Notes under the pieces: generated by a model
Database searches by the model: none
What the model saw: the letters and a program-made list of their open reading frames with translations, nothing else
What the model was told of the DNA's origin: nothing
Origin: Hymenobacter perfusus
GTDB lineage: Bacteria > Bacteroidota > Bacteroidia > Cytophagales > Hymenobacteraceae
Assembly: GCF_003944765.1 (NCBI RefSeq)
Contig: NZ_RWIU01000004.1
Coordinates: forward strand, 124,001-188,000
Reading direction: 5' to 3'
DNA: 64,000 bases
Program-made: the position numbers and the translations under genes
Shown here: piece after piece, positions 29,136 through 37,405 of the stretch
How positions within the stretch are numbered: position 1 is the stretch's first letter
Layout: the number at the start of each line of letters is the position of its first letter

Positions 29136-30758
29136 TTAGTGCGGCATGTGGCTGATTTTGGCCTCGTCGAGGTCGAGCTGGGCTTCTTGGTGGCGGAGCA
29201 TTTCTTCCTCGAATACGTCCTCGCGGCGCAGCACGAACAGCTCCTCGCGCTGCACCTGCAACACCTCCAGCAGCACCTGGTGGTAGCGTTGCAGCGCCTG
29301 CCGCTTGGAGTCGTCGTAGTCGAGAGCTTCCAGCAGATTGCCAGTGCGTTGGGCCTCGGCCTGCATGCGGTGCTGGAGGGCGTTAATCATTTCGTTGTTC
29401 CGGATGTCCTCGGGGTAGTGGCGGGCCAGGTGGGCCAAGGCCACGTGGCGCAGGCGCAGCCGGATGCCCGCTTCCTGGGCGTCGGTGGGCATGCGCTCCT
29501 CCAGCTGGGCCACGCCCGTGAAGCGGATAACGGCCGGCAGCGTGAGGCCCTGGAATACCAGCGTCACCAGAATCACCACGAAGGTGATGAACAGAATGAG
29601 GTTGCGTTGCGGGAAGGCGTCGCCGTTGGTGAGCAGCAGCGGCACCGACAAAGCCGAGGCCAGCGACACCACCCCGCGCATCCCGGCCCAGCCGATAATC
29701 ACCGGCCCCTGCCACCCGGGGCTGGTTTCCCGGGTGCGGATGCTGCGGAACAGCCAGCGCGGCACAAACGCCGCCGGAAACATCCACAGCAGCCGGATCA
29801 GGATAACCAGCACGCTAATGACGAGGCCATAGGTAATGGCCTGCTGCAAAGAGTAGTTGCCCAGGCCCTGCACCGCCACCGGCAGCTCCAGCCCAATCAG
29901 AATAAACACCAGCCCGTTGAGAGCGAAGCCCACGCTGTTCCATACACCGGTGGCCTGCAGGCGGGTATCGGCATCGAATACCCGGTGGGAGTGGTAGGAG
30001 AGCATCAGGCCCCCGCTCACCACCGCCAGCACCCCCGAAAAATGGAACTCCTCGGCCAGCAGGTACATCACGTAGGGAGCCAGAAAGGTGAGTACCGTGT
30101 TGATGCTGGGCGTGGTGGGCAGGTACTTATGAATCAGGTAGAAACCGTAGCCCACCGCCAGCCCGATGCCCAGGCCCATACCACTGACCAGCAGAAAGCT
30201 GGTCGTGGCCTCGTGCCAGGAAAACGTGCCCGATACCACCGCCGCCAGCGCAAACCGGAACACAATCAGGCTACTGGCATCGTTGATCAGGCTTTCGCCC
30301 TCCAGAATGCTGGTTACGCGGCGCGGCACCTGTACGCCCTTGAGCACGGAAGTAGCCGCCACGGCATCGGGCGGGGAGATGATGCCGCCCAGCAGAAACC
30401 CCAGCGGCAGGGTGAAACCCGGAATCATGGCCCGGCTCACGTAGGCCACCAGCGTAGCCGTGAAAAACACCAGCCCGAAGGCCAGCAGCGTAATGGGCCG
30501 CTTCCAGCGCCAGAAGTCCTGCCAGGAGGTGTCCCAGGCCGCCTGGTAGAGCAAAGGCGGCAGGAAAATCAGGAAGATGAGGTTCGGGTCGATGACGATG
30601 GGCGGCAGCCCCGGCACCAGGCTGAGCGCCAGCCCGGCCAGCACCAGAAAAATAGGGTAGGAGATGCGCAGCTTCTGGCTCAGCATCACCAGTAGCAGCA
30701 TGGCAAACAGCAGCCCCAGCACCAGTAGAATCGTTCCGTGTAAATCAGTGTGGGGCAT
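29136..30758 (-). CDS. Na+/H+ antiporter, CPA1 (NhaP) family
   Basis: 540 residues with 12-13 membrane helices followed by a cytoplasmic tail from about residue 430. The ion-site motifs are present: SPPDAVAATSVLKGV and the Asn-Asp pair in LEGESLINDASSLIVF, and GWAGMRGVVSLASALSVPL in the later conserved helix. CPA1 exchangers expel Na+ (or K+) for H+ and set cytoplasmic pH. The tail is helical and charged, with a possible coiled coil. Convergent with ettA, and followed upstream by a separate secreted protein gene. Confidence 0.94.
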   Translation of the reverse strand: MPHTDLHGTILLVLGLLFAMLLLVMLSQKLRISYPIFLVLAGLALSLVPGLPPIVIDPNLIFLIFLPPLLYQAAWDTSWQDFWRWKRPITLLAFGLVFFTATLVAYVSRAMIPGFTLPLGFLLGGIISPPDAVAATSVLKGVQVPRRVTSILEGESLINDASSLIVFRFALAAVVSGTFSWHEATTSFLLVSGMGLGIGLAVGYGFYLIHKYLPTTPSINTVLTFLAPYVMYLLAEEFHFSGVLAVVSGGLMLSYHSHRVFDADTRLQATGVWNSVGFALNGLVFILIGLELPVAVQGLGNYSLQQAITYGLVISVLVILIRLLWMFPAAFVPRWLFRSIRTRETSPGWQGPVIIGWAGMRGVVSLASALSVPLLLTNGDAFPQRNLILFITFVVILVTLVFQGLTLPAVIRFTGVAQLEERMPTDAQEAGIRLRLRHVALAHLARHYPEDIRNNEMINALQHRMQAEAQRTGNLLEALDYDDSKRQALQRYHQVLLEVLQVQREELFVLRREDVFEEEMLRHQEAQLDLDEAKISHMPH

Positions 30759-30866
30759 GGGCAGAAGCGGTTAGGTTGGCGGCAGGCCAAGAAGGGCCCG
30801 GGGCCGGAAGGTAGCCGCTGCCGGGCAGAAACGCTACCGGCGGCGCGGTGCGCGGCAGCGGGCCGA

Positions 30867-31538
30867 TTACGGCTCGGGGGCGTAGTCAGTCAGGCGGCGC
30901 AGGGCCACGGGCGTTCGGCGTCCCTTGCGGTGCAGCAGCACTTGGCAGGTTTCGGAAATTTTGCGGATTTCGTACTCGCCCGTCACGAAGTTAGTATCCT
31001 GGTAGTCGCCGCCCGGTGAGCCGTCAAGACTCTCACAGTCGCCGCTGGTACGGGTCAGAAACATCGATTCGCCAATCAGAAAGAAGTCGCCTTGCTGGTA
31101 GCGGAACCTGCTCACAACGCTCCAACGCCAGCTGCTGCCGCCGTAGTGGTTCACGGTCAGTACGCCTCTACGAATGCTCAGGCCAGCGAACGGGTCACCG
31201 TACTGGCCGCCGCCGTTTTTGGGAATCATAGCCCGGTTGGCCTGCGCAGCCAGTTGGTAGCCCTGCGCTGTGCCAAACAGTATCAGCAGCACCCGGCCAG
31301 GCATAGTTTCGTCGTCGTAGTTGTCTATATTTTCGGCCTTTGGACTGAGCACCAGTGCCACATCGAGCTGGCCGTCGTGGTTCAGGTCGCCGGTAGCGCG
31401 GCCACCCGGCAGCGTGTCGTAGCGTGCCGGCACGAAGGCAGCCAGAGTGCGGCCCACAGCAGATATTTTAGGAGCCGGGTGGGTTTGGGCTACGGCGACA
31501 AATGGCAATAGCAACAGGGCGAGGATAACAGCTTTCAT
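30867..31538 (-). CDS. Secreted protein with FG-GAP/VCBS-like calcium motif
   Basis: 223 residues. A signal peptide (ILALLLLPFVAVAQ) is followed by ATGDLNHDGQLDVALVL, the classical D-x-N-x-D-G-x-x-D Ca-binding loop of FG-GAP/VCBS repeats, but in a single copy. The rest is beta-rich, with two Cys (SGDCES and SETCQV) that may pair. Exported; function unknown. Upstream of the antiporter gene (108 bases) on the same strand. Confidence 0.75.
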   Translation of the reverse strand: MKAVILALLLLPFVAVAQTHPAPKISAVGRTLAAFVPARYDTLPGGRATGDLNHDGQLDVALVLSPKAENIDNYDDETMPGRVLLILFGTAQGYQLAAQANRAMIPKNGGGQYGDPFAGLSIRRGVLTVNHYGGSSWRWSVVSRFRYQQGDFFLIGESMFLTRTSGDCESLDGSPGGDYQDTNFVTGEYEIRKISETCQVLLHRKGRRTPVALRRLTDYAPEP

Positions 31539-31605
31539 CCAGGGTGAAAGTACGGCTTACAACTGCCCGGCACTACTGCAAGCGGTTATCTACCTTGTGC
31601 CCCAC

Positions 31606-32553
31606 ATGACTATCCTACTGGCGCACTATCTAGCCCGTTTCCGCAAGCTTCGCACCAGCCGCCTGGCCGGGGAGGAGGCCCCGTACAAGCCGGCCCTGCT
31701 GCTGGCTGTGCTCGAAGGCATTGAAGATGGGCTGATCCTCGACAACCAAATCAGCATCACTCCCGAGCTTTTGGCGGCCTTCCAGAGCAACTGCCGCGAC
31801 CTGAGTACATCGGGGCGGTTTCGGGCCAATAACTTTGTCTTGCCCTACTACCATCTCACAGGCGAAGGTTTCTGGCACCTGCACACCTATTCCGGCCAGC
31901 CATTGCTGCTCACCACCTCCGGCTCGCCGCGCAGCCTGGGCCACCTGCGAGCCGCCGTGGCCTGTGCCGCCCTTGATGCGCCGCTGTGGGAGTTGCTACA
32001 GGAGGCCGCCACGCGCCAGCTGTTCCGGGAGGCGCTGCTGGACCGGTACTTTCCGCAGATGCGCTTCCGCTACCGCCCGCATGCTGGCCCTGAAACGCTG
32101 CAGACCTTGGGCCGGCAAATGTTGGAGGAGCCCGCCGCTATTTACCAAACTCATCTCAACCTTGCCGATGAGGTGGAAACGGCCGTGCGCAGCGCTATTT
32201 TCAAGCGCGAAGTGCTGCGGGCCTACAACTACACCTGCGCCATTTCGGGTCTGCAGCTTATCAGCACCGGTACCAGCGCCGTGGCCCCGCTGCTCGACGC
32301 CTGCCACATTGTGCCCTGGGCCCTCTCCCACGACGATACCATCGGCAACGGCCTAGCCCTCACGCCCACCCTGCACCGTGCCTTTGACCGCCATCTGCTC
32401 CGCATCGACCAAGACTACCGTGTGCGGGTAGCCAGTTCCTTCCGCGAGCTGCGCGGCCCCGAGCACGGCTTGCTGCAGTTTGAAGGCGAGAAGCTGCGGC
32501 TGCCCGAGCAGCCGGCGTGGTGGCCCCGACGGGAGGCGTTGGCGGGGATATGA
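31606..32553 (+). CDS. HNH endonuclease (HNH_2 type)
   Basis: 315 residues from the ATG at 31606. The C-terminal third is an HNH_2-like nuclease: CAISGLQL, then LLDACHIVPW (His234 region), NGLALTPTLHRAFDRHLLRI. The N-terminal 180 residues form a helical domain of the kind that precedes HNH in modification-dependent or phage-defence nucleases (PYKPALLLAVLEGIEDGLIL). Substrate unknown. A remnant of a type I restriction specificity subunit lies directly after it, so the locus probably once held, or replaced, a restriction system. Confidence 0.88.
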   Translation: MTILLAHYLARFRKLRTSRLAGEEAPYKPALLLAVLEGIEDGLILDNQISITPELLAAFQSNCRDLSTSGRFRANNFVLPYYHLTGEGFWHLHTYSGQPLLLTTSGSPRSLGHLRAAVACAALDAPLWELLQEAATRQLFREALLDRYFPQMRFRYRPHAGPETLQTLGRQMLEEPAAIYQTHLNLADEVETAVRSAIFKREVLRAYNYTCAISGLQLISTGTSAVAPLLDACHIVPWALSHDDTIGNGLALTPTLHRAFDRHLLRIDQDYRVRVASSFRELRGPEHGLLQFEGEKLRLPEQPAWWPRREALAGI

Positions 32554-32559
32554 GAGTAA

Positions 32560-32841
32560 ACCTATTGGTTACTGAGGTTTCTGGCCGAGCAGCAGCGCAT
32601 CGTGGCGCAGCTACTGGGGCAGTGCGACGCCCTGGAGCAGCGCATCCAGGAAAGCCGCCGCCTGGCCGGGCAGCTGCTGCAAACCGCCCTGCGCGAGGCC
32701 TTGGCCGGACCGGGTGGGGCGGCAGTGGCTTCGGCCGCGCCGGAGCCCGCCGCCGAGGTGGCTCCGCGCGGGGGCCGCCCCCCCAAGCCCGTGTTCCAGC
32801 GCGGCCAGCAAATCAGCTTCGACGGCCTGCTGTTCGAGTAA
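32560..32841 (+). pseudogene. Remnant of a type I restriction specificity subunit (HsdS C-terminus)
   Basis: Open frame of about 93 codons with no credible start of its own. It opens (from 32560) with FLAEQQRIVAQLLGQCDALE and QRIQESRRLAGQLLQTALRE, the conserved C-terminal helix of HsdS proteins (usually PLAEQQRIVA...LL..AL.EAL). The two target recognition domains and the partner hsdM/hsdR genes are absent. The tail after residue 45 is Pro/Ala/Gly-rich with a C-terminal FDGLLFE. An in-frame TAA precedes it, at 32557. If expressed from a GTG at 32602 it would make 79 residues. Confidence 0.7.
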
Positions 32842-32868
32842 GCTCCTGCTACTACTTTTCCATAACAG

Positions 32869-32907
32869 AACAGCCCCGCCCGCACTGCTGCGGACGGGGC
32901 CGTTTTT
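32869..32907 (+). terminator. Terminator after the HsdS remnant
   Basis: Arms 32869-32884 and 32889-32904 pair in 14 of 16 positions with a 4-base loop and TTTTT after. It sits 28 bases past the remnant stop codon. Confidence 0.75.
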
Positions 32908-32947
32908 CTGCGGGGAGCATCCCGGTCACACGGAGAGTTTAGGGTAT

Positions 32948-33796
32948 CTATTGCTTAGTAACGGGTGGGGTGGCGGCAGTGGTGCGCGAAAAGATAGTGA
33001 AGCCCAAGCCCATCGATAGCCAGGGTTTGCCCTGATACGCCCACTCGTTCCGGTCGCGCCGCCCCAGCCAGTCCCAGCCGGTAAACAGGCCCACCTGCGC
33101 CCCGTTGAAATCAAATACCCCCCCCAGGCCCAGGCCCAGCGCCCCCTTATCGGTGGCCTGCCGGATGCGCCCGTTTGTGTTGGCGCTATCCAGGTTCACG
33201 ATGTTCACGTTGAAGGAACCCAGCAGATGCACGAAATGGTCGCGCCGCCGGCTGATGCGCCAGCGCGGCCCCATCGAAAACCCCAGCGAAAAGTCCCGGC
33301 TGAAATCAAATTCATTGAAGCGCATCTTCACCGGAATAATCACGGTGCCGGTACTTACCTCAGGGGGCCCCCAGCGGGCATACACCCGGTATACTTTCTT
33401 CTCCAGGTCGTCTTTGGATACGGTGAAGAACAAGGGCTCCGTCACGGGCGGTACCGTCACCTGCCCCTTCGCATTCTTAACGGCCGGGGTAATCTCCTTC
33501 TCTGCAAATTCCGTGGTCAGGACGGGGTTGTTACTCCAGATGGGAAACGTGATGATGTAGGCCGTAGCGGTGGCATCGACAATCGTGAACTCATAGTGTG
33601 CGCGGGCTGTTTTTGCGGGAGTACCCGTGGGAGTGCCGTCCAGGTTACATGGCGTGACTGTGGTGGGTACAGTGAAGGCATAAGTGTTGCCAATGGCCAC
33701 GCTGACGGACGTGGTGGTTTGCGCCCGCCCCGCCTGCGGCAGTAGCGAGGCCATGCCCATGCAAACGGACAGCAGCAAAAGGTACGCGTGTTTCAT
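32948..33796 (-). CDS. Secreted beta-rich protein, unknown
   Basis: 282 residues. A signal peptide (LLLLSVCMGMASLLPQAGRA) precedes a two-part mature protein: a beta-sandwich-like region (about 30-130) and a later part with Gly-aromatic alternation (FSLGFSMGPRWRISRR, LGLGLGGVFDFNGAQVGLF) ending in LSMGLGFTIF, which looks like part of an outer-membrane barrel. So it may be an outer-membrane protein with a surface domain. No family named. Convergent with the HNH locus. Confidence 0.7.
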   Translation of the reverse strand: MKHAYLLLLSVCMGMASLLPQAGRAQTTTSVSVAIGNTYAFTVPTTVTPCNLDGTPTGTPAKTARAHYEFTIVDATATAYIITFPIWSNNPVLTTEFAEKEITPAVKNAKGQVTVPPVTEPLFFTVSKDDLEKKVYRVYARWGPPEVSTGTVIIPVKMRFNEFDFSRDFSLGFSMGPRWRISRRRDHFVHLLGSFNVNIVNLDSANTNGRIRQATDKGALGLGLGGVFDFNGAQVGLFTGWDWLGRRDRNEWAYQGKPWLSMGLGFTIFSRTTAATPPVTKQ

Positions 33797-33968
33797 GGGG
33801 TATGGGAGTTAGGTGGTAGTAGAAAAAAGAGCCCCGGGCCGCGCAACGCCGGGCAATAGCCGGGCTGGGTTTGCTGGCTCAAGATTCCACTGTGCCCGCG
33901 CATATCCCTCCGTGTCAGCACTGAATCTTTGGTCCCGGTAACGCCTAAGGCACGCGGCGCGCAGCTTT

Positions 33969-34050
33969 CGTAGCGAATTGAAAATTTTTCCGGCAGTCCG
34001 CTACACGATTTGTAGCGAACCGACTATTTTCACCGCAATCCGATACAAGC
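33969..34050 (+). promoter_or_regulatory. Operator-like inverted and direct repeats before the XRE regulator
   Basis: CGCTACA (33999-34005) and TGTAGCG (34011-34017) form a palindrome with a 5-base centre. A half site GTAGCGAATT lies at 33970, and CAGTCCGCTACAC at 33994 is echoed by CAATCCGATACAA at 34037. Several half sites just upstream of an HTH gene suggest autoregulation. Confidence 0.45.
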
Positions 34051-34058
34051 TTACCCGT

Positions 34059-34709
34059 ATGGCCCGCCCACTTACCCACTCCCTGCCCTCCGATACGCTG
34101 GAAGCCGCCGTGCGCGCTCACTTCGGGTTAAGCCAGGAGGAGCTGGCCCGCTACCTCGGCGTTACGCGGGGGCTGGTGGCCCACCTGGAAGCCGCCCGCC
34201 GCCCCCCTACGGCGGCTCTTACGCGGCGGCTCGGGTACCTGGCGGCGCTGCTGCCGCCGCCCACCGGCCACGGCTCGGCCGCGCCCCGCTTTGGGGTGCC
34301 GGAGCCTTTGCCGCCCCTGGCCCTGCCCGCGCTGCCCGACCTGGGCAGCGCGCTGGCCGCCGCGCCGCTGCGCCGCCGGCTGTTGCAGGTGCGGGCCCAG
34401 GCCGCCCGCCTGCGGCTGGAGCTGCACCAGGCCGGCAAGGGCAGCGTGCTCCAGCAACGGCGGGAATGGGGGCTGGCCCTGCTCCGGGCCGCCTTGCCGC
34501 CGGCCGGGGTAACTGCCGCCGCCGAGCAGGCCCACCTCAGCCGCTGGCTCACGGTGCTGGCCGCCGATATTGGCGGCCGCGCCGCCACCCCCGCCCAGCT
34601 TGCCGTGCAGGCGTTGGCCCGGTTGCGCGTGGCAGCGCTCGAAGCCGAAGCCGCGGCTCTCGCGCCGCTGCTGGCCCGCCAGGTGCCGCCCGCGCCGGCC
34701 GGGGAGTAG
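34059..34709 (+). CDS. XRE-family HTH regulator with Ala/Leu-rich helical C-terminus
   Basis: 216 residues from the ATG at 34059. The HTH is at about residues 15-55 (AHFGLSQEELARYLGVTRGLVAHLEAARRPP), of the Cro/C1 type. The rest is extremely Ala/Leu/Pro/Arg-rich (many GCC/CTG codons), partly helical with likely coiled coil (RRLLQVRAQAARLRLELHQA). The C-terminal domain matches no family I know. Operator-like repeats lie just upstream, so it probably represses itself. Target genes are unknown. Confidence 0.8.
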   Translation: MARPLTHSLPSDTLEAAVRAHFGLSQEELARYLGVTRGLVAHLEAARRPPTAALTRRLGYLAALLPPPTGHGSAAPRFGVPEPLPPLALPALPDLGSALAAAPLRRRLLQVRAQAARLRLELHQAGKGSVLQQRREWGLALLRAALPPAGVTAAAEQAHLSRWLTVLAADIGGRAATPAQLAVQALARLRVAALEAEAAALAPLLARQVPPAPAGE

Positions 34710-34887
34710 CCGTGCCGGCGACGAACGGCGGGGATTGTCAAAATAGGACATTGGCGGTGCTTGTTTGCTCAAAATGGTTCAGCAGGCGTGAAGAAGAAGG
34801 TTGATTTAGTGCCGCTTTATAATAATACTTGCATAAGCTCCACGGTTGGAGCCCTTCTTTTATCATCTTTTCCCCCTTCTTATTCTT

Positions 34888-35304
34888 ATGGCATTTCCCG
34901 TAGAGCTGCTCACCACCCAGGCCCAGTGCAACGACGTACTAAGCGACCTGCAAACGGAGCTGAAAGATTTCACCGTTCGGCAAACCAACTATGACTACCG
35001 CGACGAAAAAGCCACCGACCGGGCCGCCGACCTCAACCAGGAAGCCCTGACCCTGGACCGCGACATTGCCGACCTCAACCGCGAGCTGGCCGCCATGGCC
35101 GCCGACAGCAAGCGCCGTCCGCGCGCCGAAGCCGACCTGCGCGCCTACGTGAAGCGTCGCGGCGACCTGGGCGCCCGCACCAGCCAGAACCCCGTCACGG
35201 CTTTCCGCCTCGCCGTGGATGCCCGCCAGGTGGCCGTGCAGGTACCCGAGCTGCAACAGGCCATGGCCGAAGTCACGGCCCACCGCGTCACCCTGGCAGC
35301 CTAA
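34888..35304 (+). CDS. Helical/coiled-coil protein, unknown
   Basis: 138 residues from the ATG at 34888. Sequence is helical and charged throughout (NDVLSDLQTELKDFTVRQ, LTLDRDIADLNRELAAMA, LRAYVKRRGDLGARTSQN), with heptad-like Leu/Ala spacing. No signal peptide and no known domain. A cytoplasmic structural or regulatory protein is possible. It is followed by a hairpin shared with the convergent LuxR gene. Confidence 0.6.
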   Translation: MAFPVELLTTQAQCNDVLSDLQTELKDFTVRQTNYDYRDEKATDRAADLNQEALTLDRDIADLNRELAAMAADSKRRPRAEADLRAYVKRRGDLGARTSQNPVTAFRLAVDARQVAVQVPELQQAMAEVTAHRVTLAA

Positions 35305-35338
35305 GCGGGCGTCTCTACCCCATTTACCAGTTACTTTA

Positions 35339-35373
35339 AACCGCCCGCTCCGGTACTGCCGGGGCGGGCGGTT
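35339..35373. terminator. Hairpin between convergent genes
   Basis: AACCGCCCGC (35339-35348) pairs with GCGGGCGGTT (35364-35373). T-tracts are short on either side. Confidence 0.6.
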
Positions 35374-35406
35374 GCGTGTAGGTGTCCTGGCAAAGAATAT
35401 AGGGTT

Positions 35407-36033
35407 TTACACGCCCACCCAGCCTTCCCGCACGGCCTGCACTACCAGCCCCACCAGCGTGCGGGCGCCGGTTTTCTGGAGTAGGGCGCGGCGGTGGCTT
35501 TCCACGGTGCGCACGCTCAGGCACAGTTGGTCAGCTATTTCCTGGTTGCAATAATCCTGGACCACCAGGCGCAGCACTTCCAGCTCGCGGCGGCTGAAAG
35601 CCGTGGCCGGGCCACCCGTTGCCGGCCGGCCGGCTGCCTCCGGGCGGGTGGCCCCCGCCAGATAGGGGCGGAGCACTGCCGCCACTGCCGCCGGCACTAC
35701 GTGGCGGGGCAGCCAGGCCAGCCACGGCCCCGCCTGGGCCAGGTACCGCCGCAAAGCCGGGGTCGGGCGCGGCCCCGTGAACAGCAGCAGCGGCTGGCTG
35801 CTCCGGATGGCCCGAAGCTGGCTCAGGTACAAATCGGGCAGGCCATCCAGCAGTTCCGCATCCAGAATAACCACGGCGAAAGGCTTCCGGTACAGCAACT
35901 GCGGCACGCAGCGACTGTCCGTGGCCAGCGTAATGCCGATGCCCGGCCACGCCCCGCGCAGCATCCCTTCCAACCCTTGCCGATATAACGTGGGCGGTGC
36001 TACCAGCAGCACCTCATGCGACGGGACATACAT
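35407..36033 (-). CDS. LuxR-type regulator with degenerate receiver domain
   Basis: 208 residues from the ATG at 36031-36033. The start is fixed by the sequence AGGAGG six bases upstream, a rare Shine-Dalgarno site here. The C-terminus is a clear LuxR/FixJ HTH: FSRRELEVLRLVVQDYCNQE, IADQLCLSVRTVESHRRALL. The N-terminus has the receiver fold (VLLVAPPTLYRQGLEGML) but the usual DD of the acidic pocket reads AP, the phospho-site region is VVILDAELLDGLP, and the Lys in the last motif is replaced (WLPRHV). It is likely a phosphorylation-independent or partner-regulated receiver. An AT-rich region upstream (about 36140-36200) may be its promoter. Confidence 0.88.
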   Translation of the reverse strand: MYVPSHEVLLVAPPTLYRQGLEGMLRGAWPGIGITLATDSRCVPQLLYRKPFAVVILDAELLDGLPDLYLSQLRAIRSSQPLLLFTGPRPTPALRRYLAQAGPWLAWLPRHVVPAAVAAVLRPYLAGATRPEAAGRPATGGPATAFSRRELEVLRLVVQDYCNQEIADQLCLSVRTVESHRRALLQKTGARTLVGLVVQAVREGWVGV

Positions 36034-36129
36034 AGCCTCCTGACGTAAAATGAATACGACACACTGCACTGATCAGAACGAGCAATAGGAGGAGGGACGG
36101 GAGCCGTATCAATTGGCCCCGGGGTAGCA

Positions 36130-36200
36130 CTAGCACGGAGAGAAAGTAAATATGGTGAATTATTTATATATGTAATATAAACTTTTTGATTTACTGTGGA
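36130..36200. promoter_or_regulatory. AT-rich island upstream of the LuxR gene
   Basis: About 60 bases dominated by A and T (for example TATTTATATATGTAATATAA) in a GC-rich window, in the gap between the LuxR start and the SMP-30 gene. Likely a promoter region for the LuxR gene; no exact TAnnTTTG was found. Confidence 0.35.
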
Positions 36201-36262
36201 GATACGGTAGCGTCAATGGCAGCGGTACGTCGGGGCGGCCTTTTCAGCCGTTGACAAGGCCG

Positions 36263-36309
36263 AAAAAGCCCGGCCGTGGTTTCGGAGAGAAACTACAGCC
36301 GGGCTTTTT
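36263..36309 (-). terminator. Terminator of the SMP-30 gene
   Basis: AAAAAGCCCGGC (36264-36275) pairs with GCCGGGCTTTTT (36298-36309), with extra pairing GTGGTTTC/GAAACTAC inside. Ends in a T-run on the minus strand. Confidence 0.8.
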
Positions 36310-36330
36310 TGGGGTCTGGTGAGGAGCCGG

Positions 36331-37263
36331 CTACCGCCCGCCGCGCACCCGCATGGGCAGCACGTACACGGCCTCGGAGGCGGTAATGAACAGCACGTCG
36401 CGCTTTTTGCCCCCGAAGCACACGTTGGCGGTCCACTTTTCGGGAATGGCAATCTGCTCGATTTTCCGGCCGGCGGGGTTGTACACAGTCACGCCGTTGC
36501 CGGTGAGGTACACGTTGCCTTGGCTGTCGATGGTCATGCCGTCGGAGCCCTGCTCCACGAACAGCTGCCGGTTCAGCAGTCGGCCGTCGAGGGCAATGTC
36601 GTAGCGGTAGGTTTTGTTGGCCCCGATGTCGGCCACGTACAGCCGCTTGCCGTCGGGCGTACCGATGATGCCGTTGGGCTGCTGCAGCTTATCGTCGGCC
36701 ACCACGGGCTGGGCCGCGCCGGCGGGCAGGTGGTACACGTGCTGCCCGCCCAGGGCCGCATCGGGCTGCTGGCGCGTCCAGTAGGGCCGCTGGTAGTAAG
36801 GGTCGGTGAAGTAGAGGCCGCCGGGTTTGGGCTGCACCCACAGGTCGTTGGGGCCGTTGAAGGTGCGGCCCTGCACGTCTTTCAGCAGCACGGTGACTTT
36901 ACCATCGGGCGCAATGGACCAGAGCTGGTTGTGCTCGTCGGCGCAAGCCAGCAGGTTGCCTTTCCGGTCAAAGTACAGGCCATTGGAGCGGCCGGCCGGC
37001 TCTAGAAAAACCGACAGCTGCCCATCGGTGCTGTACTTCCAGATCTTGTTATTGGGCTGGTCGGTGAAGAACACGTTGCCGGCCTTGTCCACGGCGGGGC
37101 CTTCGGTAAAGCTGAACTGGCGCGATACCAGCCGGGGCGTGGCGCCGGGGGCAATGATAGTACTCGCGGCCGGAGCCTGGGCCGCTACGGGCAAGGAAGA
37201 AAAGCAGGAAAGTAGGGTAAGGCTCAGGGCCCCGGCCCGCAGCAAAGAACTGGATATCGTCAT
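36331..37263 (-). CDS. SMP-30/gluconolactonase-like secreted protein
   Basis: 310 residues from the ATG at 37261-37263. A signal peptide (LSLTLLSCFSSLPVAAQA) leads to a six-bladed propeller with the SMP-30/gluconolactonase signature: FTEGPAVDKAGNVFFTD (metal-ligand Glu), NGLYFDRKGNLLACA, FNGPNDLWVQPKPGGLYFTD, PNGIIGTPDGKRLYVAD, GSDGMTIDSQGNVYLT. Such enzymes hydrolyse sugar lactones with a divalent cation; the secreted form acts in the periplasm. Substrate not known. Divergent from the trehalase, hinting at a sugar-utilisation locus. Confidence 0.92.
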   Translation of the reverse strand: MTISSSLLRAGALSLTLLSCFSSLPVAAQAPAASTIIAPGATPRLVSRQFSFTEGPAVDKAGNVFFTDQPNNKIWKYSTDGQLSVFLEPAGRSNGLYFDRKGNLLACADEHNQLWSIAPDGKVTVLLKDVQGRTFNGPNDLWVQPKPGGLYFTDPYYQRPYWTRQQPDAALGGQHVYHLPAGAAQPVVADDKLQQPNGIIGTPDGKRLYVADIGANKTYRYDIALDGRLLNRQLFVEQGSDGMTIDSQGNVYLTGNGVTVYNPAGRKIEQIAIPEKWTANVCFGGKKRDVLFITASEAVYVLPMRVRGGR

Positions 37264-37405
37264 TGGAAAGCAGAAAAAAGTACGGCCACCGTGGCCCGCG
37301 AATATACCCAGGACGGAACGGCGCCGTAGTAGCTGCACGTTCCTTCCCCGCATTTCTCTAAATTCCGACGCAGCTCGTGCGGTTGCGTTTTCTCTGTTGG
37401 CCCAT

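Noticed and set aside
29112-30695. Long plus-strand open frame (over 500 codons) opposite the antiporter gene
   Set aside because: Low-complexity His/Gln/Arg-rich translation with no domain; it mirrors the codon bias of the nhaP gene on the other strand.
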